Positions 1 through 5,929 of a stretch of DNA of 5,979 nucleotides are shown piece after piece. The position numbers and the translations under genes are program-made. The DNA is from an uncultured bacterium (GTDB taxonomy: Bacteria > Patescibacteriota > Minisyncoccia > Phycocordibacterales > UBA9973). Each line of letters opens with the position of its first letter. The first letter of the stretch is position 1. The notes beneath the pieces are model-generated. The model was not told where the DNA came from, did not search any database, and worked only from the letters and a program-made list of their open reading frames with translations. Location of the stretch: NCBI GenBank assembly GCA_937895515.1, contig CALAYS010000099.1, positions 1-5,979 of the forward strand. The letters are read 5' to 3'.

Positions 1-81
1 CCCCAACCCCAACCCCAACCCCAACCCCAACTCCAACCCCAACCCCAACCCCACCAACCCTAACCCAAACCCAAACCCAAA
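1..81. repeat. Telomere, C-strand CCCCAA repeats with a variant inner zone
   Basis: The window starts with five perfect CCCCAA units (1-30), one CTCCAA (31-36), two more CCCCAA, an irregular CCCCACCAA, one CCCTAA (58-63) and three CCCAAA (64-81). It then changes abruptly to AT-rich DNA. C-rich strand 5'->3' at the left edge is the orientation expected of a left chromosome end. CCCCAA is the telomere unit of Tetrahymena-type ciliates, and CCCAAA mixed with CCCCAA is known in Paramecium. Here the two types are segregated, homogeneous outside and variant inside, not randomly mixed. The true end may lie further left than base 1. Confidence 0.95.
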
Positions 82-120
82 TAAATAATAATTTATCATT
101 ACATATTTTTCAATATTAAT

Positions 121-777
121 TCAAAGACTAATTATGATCAATTATGGAACATTGTTACTTCTTCGCAAACATTCGTCATTCTCCTTGGCAATTTTCATCA
201 ATGCTTGCAAATTCAAAATATCCAAGTTACTCATTAATATAAGTGATCTTGCAATTTTAACAACATCACATAACAATAATGACTATCAAAAACAGTGGAA
301 TGTATTTATTTCTTCTCAAATTATTTTTAATTTCATTTTTACAGTTGTTGTCCTTGCCCGTTAATTTAAATCTTCTAGCCTATCAATCAATATACGTATT
401 CTTGTTGCTTAAACAACGTCACACGAAAGTAAAATATATTTAAAGATTATTGCCTTTGTTTGGGCTTGGTATATTAGCATTTGTGATTTATCAAGATAAT
501 GATGAACCATAATGATTACCTCAAAACAAATAAAGATTAGAAAAGATAGAGAGATATACACATCATTGTTGCCCTGGCTACCATCTACCTCCTTGGTTAA
601 TTATAAGGCCGAATGCCCTTTGGTTTGATCTTTAGCCCAATTTTCGGGCTTTATTTTTTTCTTAATTATAATAAGGAACATTTATAATAATGAGAAAAAA
701 GGCAAGTTTTTTTGCCAAACCTTGACTAATAAATTATTTTTTTATTTTAAGCGACGCAAAGGACTGGGATAGAGCAT
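121..777 (-). CDS. Subtelomeric protein of unknown function, two exons, ciliate code
   Basis: I do not recognise this protein. On the minus strand, with TAA/TAG as Gln, an exon from ATG 777 to 343 joins a second exon 282-121 ending in TGA. The join removes an in-phase 60-nt GTAAAA...GATAG intron that contains both intervening TGA codons. The product would be about 198 aa. It has a basic N-terminus, a hydrophobic stretch around residues 75-91 (possible membrane segment), and helical, charged C-terminal sequence such as RIRILIDRLEDLNQRA and NLQALMKIAKENDECLRR. G is enriched in first codon positions (about 22% by hand count, against about 16% G on this strand), which favours this strand over the overlapping plus-strand frames at 134-502. 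The frame stays open upstream to 960 with protein-like sequence but no ATG, so the start is uncertain and an upstream exon is possible. The stop lies about 40 nt from the telomere repeats, making this the last gene of the chromosome. Confidence 0.55.
283..342 (-). other. Probable 60-nt intron in the subtelomeric gene
   Basis: On the minus strand it begins GTAAAAATG and ends TTTTTGATAG. It is AT-rich, a multiple of three, in phase 0, and holds the only two TGA codons (316-318 and 286-288) that interrupt the frame. Removing it joins two coding-like stretches in one frame. GTA...TAG borders are typical of ciliate introns. Confidence 0.5.
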
Positions 778-964
778 ATAAATCAGATTTTGTTCTTTTT
801 GCTTTCTTAATTTTCCCTTATATTCAAAGCTAACAATCTTAGATGATGATGGAGGAGCCAAGTTCAATGAAAACCGGAGGAAAGGAAAGAAATGATAAAC
901 ATTAACTTTATATTAGCTAACCCTTTGGGATTGAATCTTAAAAATAATCAATATAGACTATCAT

Positions 965-1381
965 TCATGACGGCTGCATGATTATCCATAACTTGCCCAC
1001 AACATATCTGACCGAGAAAATCACAAAAAGATAGCCTATTGAAGTGGTCAACACAGCAGTAATATTTGATGCTTTGGAAATTCCTTCTATGAGATTAACA
1101 ATTACGCTGTAGATCATTGGGAGTACTGAAAACTCAGAATCAATATGTAGCTTCTCACACTTTTCATGACTCACCAGCGAAGTGCCGTTTTTGCAATGGG
1201 TGTCAAAGGTGGATTTGTTAATGTCCCTTTTGGCTGAGTTTGCACTGAAAAGGTTCCAATATGTCAATAGGAATTCATGCAGGAACCACAAAAGGAAGCC
1301 AAAGAGAAGGACACGAAGTAAAGTGAAGGCTGATTCCCAATAAATGTTCCTCCTGTACTCTTGAACGCTGATTTTGTACAT
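965..1381 (-). CDS. Small membrane protein, 138 aa, unknown function
   Basis: ATG 1381-1379 to TGA 967-965, with no internal TAA, TAG or TGA. A basic, aromatic N-terminus is followed by a strong hydrophobic segment at residues about 17-42 (LLRVLLFGFLLWFLHEFLL). A polar loop at 43-84 has two cysteines (C63, C75) and possible N-glycosylation sites NKS at 55 and NGT at 65. A weaker hydrophobic stretch covers 85-99, NIT is at 106, and a second clear segment runs about 107-133 (ending near the C-terminus). Two or three membrane passes with the Cys-containing loop outside or in the lumen is the simplest model. Base composition is less AT-rich than the flanks. It is divergent from the zinc-finger gene with only 85 bp between starts. 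I recognise no family. Its TGA is immediately followed by ATG, and the downstream frame may be connected (see findings). Confidence 0.7.
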   Translation of the reverse strand: MYKISVQEYRRNIYWESAFTLLRVLLFGFLLWFLHEFLLTYWNLFSANSAKRDINKSTFDTHCKNGTSLVSHEKCEKLHIDSEFSVLPMIYSVIVNLIEGISKASNITAVLTTSIGYLFVIFSVRYVVGKLWIIMQPS

Positions 1382-1466
1382 TTTTATTGTTAAAAATTAA
1401 TTCGTAGGGAACTATTTAAACAGAAAAAATTAACTGATTTTAACAATAACATTTTATTACTAAACA
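1382..1466. promoter_or_regulatory. 85-bp AT-rich divergent spacer (shared promoter region)
   Basis: This spacer separates the start codons of two divergently oriented genes and must hold the upstream control signals of both. It is strongly AT-rich, with A/T runs and no open frame of note. I see no defined TATA box or operator that can be assigned to one gene. The role follows from position only. Confidence 0.45.
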
Positions 1467-2271
1467 ATGAGGTCAACTTGCCACGACTGCAAAATGTAGT
1501 TTGACACACATTCAGCCTTCATGGCTCACATCCAGGGCATTCACGCGAAAAAATTAACGTCTTCCAATAGTCCCAGAAAAATCTCAAAAACAGAACCACC
1601 AAGCGTAAGTACAAGGAGCAAAGGTACCAAAACTAGACGCGCCAGGACACAAAGGCGCAAGAAAAGCCTGCAAGTTTAGGACTCTTCGTTTAGCCCTTCC
1701 CATGATGAGGACGAGTCCTTCTTCAACATGTTGGAGGAAAAATTTAAAATGATAAAGAAGAAAAAAAGCATCAAAAAGGCAGCACTCCATCCAGAAAAGC
1801 ATGTGACAGAGCCCAAAGCCCCATCCCCCGCATTGGAAATTTCTTAACTGAAAAATAAGTAAGTTTTAACTGAAACATAGGGATAACAAAGAAGAAGAAG
1901 TTAAAGAAAAATATAGTGACACAAAATCATTCGACCTGCCCTTGATCCATGTGACATTGCCAGAAGTGAAAAGAAATGACGTCAGCCCCAAACAGCCTTT
2001 GTATGAACATTTTATTTTTCCAAGCATTATTGCACTCTAGGTTAACGCTACCAAGAAGACCCTTACGTTGGACAAAGTGATGCCAAACTGGTCCAAAGAC
2101 TTTCGGAACTCAAAGTAGGATTGGGACCTTTTCTATAAGCTGCCTCAAATTGAATAACTGATGTTCCTGGCCTCAAAGACTAAGTTCGATCTGGAAAATT
2201 ACTCTGTTGTAGCTGCTGGTCAGGTCTACCAGCCATTTAGGTTCAAGAAGTTTGGCTTATTAGGATTTTGA
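1467..2271 (+). CDS. C2H2 zinc-finger protein, 260 aa, one 22-nt intron
   Basis: Exon 1 is 1467-1858 and exon 2 is 1881-2271, ending in TGA. With TAA/TAG as Gln the spliced frame is exactly 261 codons. Residues 5-26 form one classical C2H2 finger: C5-x2-C8-x12-H21-x4-H26, with the usual aromatic at F12 and a TAG codon at residue 11. Residues 27-66 are Ser/Thr/Arg/Lys-rich (TKTRRARTQRRKK), a plausible nuclear-localisation and DNA-contact region. An acidic patch (HDEDE, 79-83), a Lys-rich helix (91-104) and a second charged stretch at the exon junction follow. The C-terminal 110 residues are more globular (NWSKDFRNSK, FDLENYSVVAAGQVYQPFRF) and resemble nothing I know. A nuclear nucleic-acid-binding or regulatory role is inferred from the finger. 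It is transcribed toward the JmjC gene, with the inverted repeat between their ends. Base composition is clearly less AT-rich than the flanks. Confidence 0.88.
1859..1880 (+). other. 22-nt spliceosomal intron
   Basis: It begins GTAAGT, ends ACATAG and has an internal TTTTAAC that could act as a branch site. Without its removal the frame shifts and hits TGA about 40 nt later. With removal, codon AA|G is formed and 130 further sense codons follow. Introns this short are characteristic of some ciliates. Confidence 0.85.
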
Positions 2272-2332
2272 TTGCCATTGACATCTTCATTAAGAACTTT
2301 TTGTAACATTATAATTAATTGTTCTCTTAATT

Positions 2333-2453
2333 AAATACTACTACTGAATGAGAAGAGTCATGATATGCCCATGCCTTTCAATTATAGACTCCAGAATCTT
2401 AAATTCAAAAGACATGGGCATATCATGACTCTTCTCATTCAGTAGTAGTATTT
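2333..2453. repeat. 41-bp perfect inverted repeat with 39-nt loop, between convergent gene ends
   Basis: The left arm 2333-2373 (AAATACTACTACTGAATG...) is the exact reverse complement of 2413-2453. Pairing weakly continues inward (CTTT/AAAG after one mismatch) and stops abruptly outward. The element lies 61 bp after the stop of the C2H2 gene and 66 bp after the stop of the JmjC gene, so it sits in the 3' flank of both. It could be a MITE-like or fold-back element, a shared 3'-end/RNA-stability hairpin, or a source of double-stranded RNA. I see no clear target-site duplication outside the AAAT/ATTT ends, though each arm contains a TA near its edge. Confidence 0.93.
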
Positions 2454-2519
2454 CAACAGAAGTCAATGAAGACTTCAAAGACATTAAATATTTTCAATAA
2501 ATTTACTTATACAATCAAC

Positions 2520-3485
2520 TCATTTTTTCTTGAAACAAATACAACCTTCACTCTTTTAAGCATTTGCTAAAGTTTTATATTTTTCTACCCACATTTAACT
2601 TTCGAATGAAGAGACAAAGCAGACATTCGCTCCAAGATTGATACCTTGATGGTAGTTGTCCGTGAATAAAAACACAACATCACTTTGTCTCTGTTCTATT
2701 CGATAAAATATTTTGCTTGTAGGTTTGAACATTGTGTTTTTATGGGTATAAAATCTGCGGCATTTTCGCCTTGGGATGATCTTGGAGGAAGCTTAAAACA
2801 GCTACTTACGCTTTGATGGAGGATTAATATACCAAATCTTGGTTCCACCTTTGACTAAAACGTTGATGGTGGCATAACCAAGAATGTCTCTATGGAGACA
2901 AAAGTTAGATCCTTGTGTTCCCACGATGCCATGAGTTGCTGTTTTTATTTTCGTTTTTAGATTGAATTGTCTTACCATATTTTCGTTACTCTCAAAGCTG
3001 CCACCGTGAACATTCTCCAAACAAAGTCTTTCCCAGCACTGCATTTCTGAAATATTTTTAGTTACCAAGGGAATCTAAAAATGACCTGTTGATTTAATAG
3101 TGTGGTGCAGGAAAACATTTCCATTTTAAATCATTTTGTATTGATTGGCTTCTTTTGTTTGCTGTTTGATTATTTTGCTTATGTTAGTGCTCTTATTATT
3201 GTGTAGAGGCTTAGTCAACTGAACTTTTATGGCTCCATACTCATAATAAAGGGCTTACATTTATGAGAAAAAGCTGTTGACATCTTTTGGCATCTCCTAG
3301 CGCATTATAGTCGGGCAACTTGGCAAATTAAAGTAGTTTTATTATTCTCGACATTTATGCTTTTTCGCGCGTTTTTCGTTGCATCTCATACAATATACCT
3401 TCTTTAAACTCTTCAACTCGAACCTGGTTGGCTTTTTCTTTCTAAAAAACTTCGTTTTCTTCAGGTTTTTGACATAGATTCCCAT
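2520..3485 (-). CDS. KDM4/JMJD2-like JmjC histone demethylase homologue, 321 aa
   Basis: A single exon from ATG 3485-3483 to TGA 2522-2520, open only if TAA/TAG (11 codons) are Gln. Known family role: Fe(II)/2-oxoglutarate-dependent removal of methyl groups from histone lysines in the nucleus. Residues 32-45 form a zinc knuckle-like CMRC-x7-HKC. Residues about 57-95 resemble a divergent JmjN (the P...F...YYEYGA pattern). The JmjC domain has iron ligands H198, D200 and H279 (YHQGINLG), N208, and 2OG-binding K216 (GGTKIWY). The 198/208/216 spacing equals that of KDM4. C242-x5-H248 and C315-x-C317 match the KDM4 structural zinc site. A TAG at residue 228 would remove H279 under the standard code. 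The start is uncertain: the frame is open upstream with ATGs at 3563 (347 aa) and 3626 (368 aa). I chose 3485 because it precedes the JmjN-like region closely and its leader is AT-rich. Substrate is not determinable. Confidence 0.92.
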
Positions 3486-3846
3486 TTCCAATTATTGAAG
3501 TCCCTTTAATTAATCTTTATATAAAACTAGAAAATTGTGCGAAAATAAGTCATTAAAAATCATTTTCTGTAGTTTTTTTAGGGACCTAAAAAATGACGAT
3601 TTGGTACTCTCCAAAAACCTGATCATTATCGACTCTACACTTTTCTATACCAAGGACCCGGACCCATCTAAAATGATTACATATTGTGTCGCATTATTTT
3701 ATTCACCCCCAGATTTGGCGGATATTGTTCATAGGAGTTCTATGATGATGGATGATGATGTTGTAATTATAGAAGTGGAGCTTTTTGAATAATAATACAT
3801 GCAAATGATATAATATGATATTATGTATAAGAATATAAAATATTGA
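3486..3846. other. Coding-like island, strand unresolved; upstream of the JmjC gene
   Basis: Bases 3486-3590 are AT-rich and look like leader or promoter. Bases about 3590-3792 are less AT-rich and show strong purine-N-pyrimidine periodicity, a coding sign that is symmetric between strands. Plus reading: open 3499-3792 even under the standard code, with acidic sequence ending MMMDDDVVIIEVELFE, but no usable start codon, so it would be an exon or a 5'-truncated gene. Minus reading: open from 3728 straight into the JmjC frame, with ATGs at 3626 and 3563, so it could be an N-terminal extension of that protein. The minus reading contains VIILDGSGSL, which resembles a VWA metal site, but the following residues do not confirm such a domain. 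I cannot choose between the readings. Confidence 0.4.
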
Positions 3847-4170
3847 CCAATCATCTTTTTCCCTTCACTTCCTCGAAATTTCCATTTTTATTTTTTTCCA
3901 AGAAGATATACAAAAAATTAGAATAAAGAAAATGTGAAAAATATCAGAATTGCTAAATAATGGTATGTATTGTATATTGGTGAAGATTATGATGTTTTAT
4001 ATTGTTTATATTTGTCTATCAGCTCATTTTAATTTTTCAACTTTATAATTTTCGTGGGAATGAAGTCTTCAAGTGACCGAAGATGATGTCATAATTCGAT
4101 ATCAATCTATATTATGATTATTCAAGGTCCAGTGAGTCGTAATATATAATTTAATTGAAAATCTTGGGAA
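3847..4170. other. AT-rich intergenic sequence, no feature recognised
   Basis: A pyrimidine-rich run (3850-3900) is followed by A/T-rich sequence with scattered TGA on all frames. I see no motif-bearing open frame, tRNA, or repeat shared with the rest of the window. Confidence 0.6.
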
Positions 4171-4638
4171 TCACCCCTCCAGCGTATACATAGTCTTATA
4201 AGACTATGTTCCTTTGCGCAAAATCAAAAAAATTAAAACTCTGTGGAAGCATTATTTGCTCGAACTATTATCACATATAGACACATAATATTGTTTGCTT
4301 GTGGCGCATAACTGGCGCAAAGCTAAGGCTTCTTTAGATTAATGAAAAACCCTGAAAATATTATTAATATAAACTTATAAGTCATTTTCTAAAAAGAAGA
4401 TAATATCTATTGAAATTTTAATATTATAAAATGATAGTAAATACTTTTTAAATTCTTGCGCTTTGAGACGCAATGTTGAGAAATTGTTAGTTTTCTTTAG
4501 AGTCGATTTTTTCAGAATATACTTTAATAAATCCTGACATTTTAAATGGATAAACCTAAAATGTGATACTTCACACATATTAATAGCTTTAAAATAATAT
4601 TTAGAGTCATAAAACATCAATAGCTTTGAAGGAATCAT
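4171..4638 (-). CDS. Weak candidate ORF, 155 aa under ciliate code
   Basis: ATG 4638 to TGA 4171-4173 is open with TAA/TAG as Gln; the first 87 codons also lack standard stops. The product is Lys/Leu/Phe/Ile-rich with no recognisable motif. First-position G is only about 11%, no higher than background, which argues against translation. It also reads through three of the paired GCGC motifs and a 22-bp palindrome that look like non-coding elements. A possible 23-nt intron (GTTTAT...TTTCAG, around 4351-4373) would change the C-terminus. A long chance frame in AT-rich DNA with a single stop codon is the main alternative. Confidence 0.22.
4188..4209. repeat. 22-bp perfect palindrome
   Basis: Two perfect 11-bp half-sites, ACATAGTCTTA and TAAGACTATGT, meet with no spacer. 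The palindrome lies 3 bp left of the TTTGCGCAAA palindrome. It could be a dimer binding site or cruciform-forming element; no function is shown by the sequence. Confidence 0.85.
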
Positions 4639-5214
4639 CTTAATTTTTTTATGTAAACATCATGATTATTGATGGATGATGTATGAACATTATATGAATG
4701 AAAATTACTTTTTAAGAAGAGGAAAAAAATCTATATATTTTTATAAGCAAAACAATAGCTATGCGCCTCTTTTGCGCCACCTTCAATATGGTTTTATGAA
4801 GATGGCATCATGATCATAGAGTCTTTGCTTTCTGAATTATGTCAAACAGTTCCCATGTTTATTTTTGCGCCGGAGGCGCAAAGAAAAATATTTGCTTATG
4901 TATTCTAGACGTTTGCTAGTTGCTGAGATCACAAATTATTTTTTCCAAAACAGAGTTTTAAACAGAGTTTTATAAAAAACTCTGTTTATTATAAAGGAAG
5001 CTCAAAATCAAAAAAGACAATAAAATAATATAATTGAAAGGGATATCAAAATCTTCTCATAAATTGACTTTTAAATGTCTTTAGAATGTTCATTGTGATG
5101 CTAATGAATTGTTTTTAAGTACTTGGTCGTAATCATTAACTTTTAAAACATATGAGTGGATAAGTTCAAATCTGAAGGCGAATAAAATTATCTTAAGTAG
5201 AATTGTGCTCTTAA
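4639..5214. other. AT-rich stretch without a convincing gene
   Basis: It contains two of the paired GCGC sites and a hairpin (entered separately). Minus-strand frames are open in pieces (for example about 4783-5001, with TSKRLEYISKYFSLRLRRK) but have no ATG, no motif, and several TGA breaks that would each need an intron. I see no RNA gene. Confidence 0.5.
4949..4988. repeat. Tandem 12-bp repeat feeding a 13-bp hairpin
   Basis: AACAGAGTTTTA occurs twice in tandem (4949-4960, 4961-4972). The downstream copy pairs with AAAACTCTGTTTA (4976-4988) to give a 13-bp perfect stem (4959-4971) with a 4-nt loop. The upstream copy could compete for the same partner, so two alternative stems are possible. 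A partial AAAACTCTG also occurs near 4237. Confidence 0.8.
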
Positions 5215-5454
5215 ATGTCTGTCTTAGTCCCAGATTTTACTGCTTGTAGAACCGATAATGATCATGTATTTTAATGGTGCATATTGAAGTTTTCTGTGGA
5301 ACACGAAAAATTAAAGTAATTTGATTTTTATAAACTAAATGTGCAAATAATCTTATTTGCAAGTTTCTTTGGCGATTTAATTGGACAGAAAATCTTATCA
5401 ACATCAGCAATTATGGTTCAACATACAATCTCTATGAAAAAATAATAAAAATGA
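5215..5454 (+). CDS. Candidate small ORF, 79 aa, unknown function
   Basis: ATG 5215 to TGA 5452-5454, with four TAA codons read as Gln. The product starts MSVLVPDFTACRTDNDHVF and has a hydrophobic centre (VQIILFASFFGDLIG, about residues 43-57) that might be a membrane segment. First-position G is about 24% against about 16% G overall, which mildly favours this strand. The antisense strand also offers a frame (ATG 5475, a GTATGT...AAG 33-nt intron at 5394-5426 with matching phase, stop 5008-5010, 144 aa) but without codon-position bias. No family is recognised; either or neither may be real. It would be co-oriented with the zinc-binding gene at 5582. Confidence 0.3.
5342..5361. repeat. 9-bp inverted repeat with 2-nt spacer
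   Basis: TGCAAATAA-TC-TTATTTGCA is a perfect dyad in AT-rich DNA inside the candidate ORF region. It may be a chance palindrome or a binding site. Confidence 0.6.
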
Positions 5455-5581
5455 AGAATAACGATTCAGTCTCATTTGCGTCAAAGGCGCAAGTACGAAA
5501 ACCTCAGTTTTGACTCGAATTACCTGAATGAAGTGGGCTTTAAATTTTAGTAGTCAATGATTTTTATAACCTTAAATATTG
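5455..5581. promoter_or_regulatory. Spacer upstream of the C-terminal zinc-binding gene, with a GCGC pair
   Basis: This 127-bp stretch precedes the ATG at 5582 and contains the TTTGCG...GGCGCAA pair (5475-5492). The plus frame of the downstream gene is closed here by TGA at 5558-5560. Promoter function is inferred from position only. Confidence 0.3.
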
Positions 5582-5929
5582 ATGATATCAATGCAGTGTC
5601 CTCTGTGTTAGCAGGTCTTTGTTAGCTGGGAAATTCACCAAATGTCATGTCCGAAGTTAGAAAAAGTCGTTTCATCCACCTCCGTTTATCTGAAATGCGA
5701 AACTTATTCCATATGTAAGCAATGTTCGGTTGTACTAAAAATAGGATAGGAAGCGAAACACGGAAAGAGCAAGCACAAGATTGTGAATATCAAAAGAAAA
5801 GCTAAATCACAGGGCTTTGCGAAAGTTAATTCTGACACATTTAGTTCTGCCAAATCAGTATCTATGTCCAAGTCTTCAAACCCATAAAGTGCGAACAATC
5901 ACCTTAAACAACTCATGTAATCATCTTGA
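5582..5929 (+). CDS. Small zinc-binding protein with two Cys/His clusters, 115 aa (may continue past the window)
   Basis: ATG 5582 (or ATG 5591, three codons on) to TGA 5927-5929, with TAA/TAG as Gln (4 codons). Cluster 1: C6-x2-C9-x9-H19-x3-C23 in QCPLCQQVFVSWEIHQMSCP, with an aromatic at 13, a C2HC-type finger layout. Cluster 2: C45-x2-C48-x11-H60-x4-H65 in CKQCSVVLKIGQEAKHGKSK, a C2H2-like layout. A basic segment (HKIVNIKRKAK) and a Ser/Lys/Asn-rich tail follow. Paired Cys/His spacing at both sites makes coding on this strand and frame convincing; the minus-strand frame at 5704-5898 is its shadow. Nucleic-acid or protein binding in the nucleus is inferred; no named family is recognised. 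A GTAATC donor at 5917 and a TTCCAG acceptor ending at 5974 would make a 58-nt intron, so the gene may continue beyond 5979. Confidence 0.72.

Larger units (their letters stand above)
4213..5492. repeat. Family of six paired GCGC motifs (TTTGCGCC / GGCGCAAA)
   Basis: Six sites carry the motif in close pairs. 4213-4222 is the palindrome TTTGCGCAAA. 4303-4308 and 4314-4321 are two GGCGCA(AA) in direct repeat. 4456-4473 is TTGCG...CGCAA. 4762-4767 and 4771-4778 are TGCGCC and TTTGCGCC in direct repeat. 4864-4882 is TTTGCGCC-GGA-GGCGCAAA, a perfect 8-bp hairpin. 5475-5492 is TTTGCG...GGCGCAA. By hand count GCGC occurs about nine times here, against roughly one expected at this base composition. 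The motif sits in otherwise gene-poor AT-rich DNA. A protein-binding site family or small mobile hairpin repeat is inferred. Confidence 0.75.

Noticed and set aside
134..502. Plus-strand ORF (MINYGTLLLL...)
   Set aside because: Hydrophobic, without first-position G enrichment, and antisense to the minus-strand subtelomeric gene, which has better coding bias and splice logic.
495..540. ATGATGA box suggesting a C/D snoRNA
   Set aside because: No matching CTGA D box or terminal stem nearby, and it lies within the subtelomeric gene.
634..660. AGCCC...GGGCT stem followed by a T run, resembling a bacterial terminator
   Set aside because: Stem is only 5 bp, the context is eukaryotic, and it lies inside the minus-strand coding frame.
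843..1190. Plus-strand ORF beginning MMMEEPSSMKTGG
   Set aside because: Open only under the ciliate code and antisense to the membrane-protein gene, which is open under any code and has clear membrane segments.
1584..1802. Minus-strand 72-aa ORF
   Set aside because: Shadow of the C2H2 zinc-finger gene in exon 1.
3600..3730. VWA domain with a DGSGS metal site on the minus strand
   Set aside because: VIILDGSGSL looks right, but the following sequence lacks the other VWA strands and metal residues, and the strand of this island is itself unresolved.
5008..5475. Minus-strand two-exon ORF with a GTATGT 33-nt intron (5394-5426), 144 aa
   Set aside because: Splice phase matches, but first-position G is not enriched, no motif is present, and it overlaps a plus-strand ORF of slightly better composition. 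Kept only as an alternative.
5704..5898. Minus-strand 64-aa ORF (MFALYGFEDLD...)
   Set aside because: Shadow of the plus-strand zinc-binding protein, whose Cys/His spacing is far more informative.
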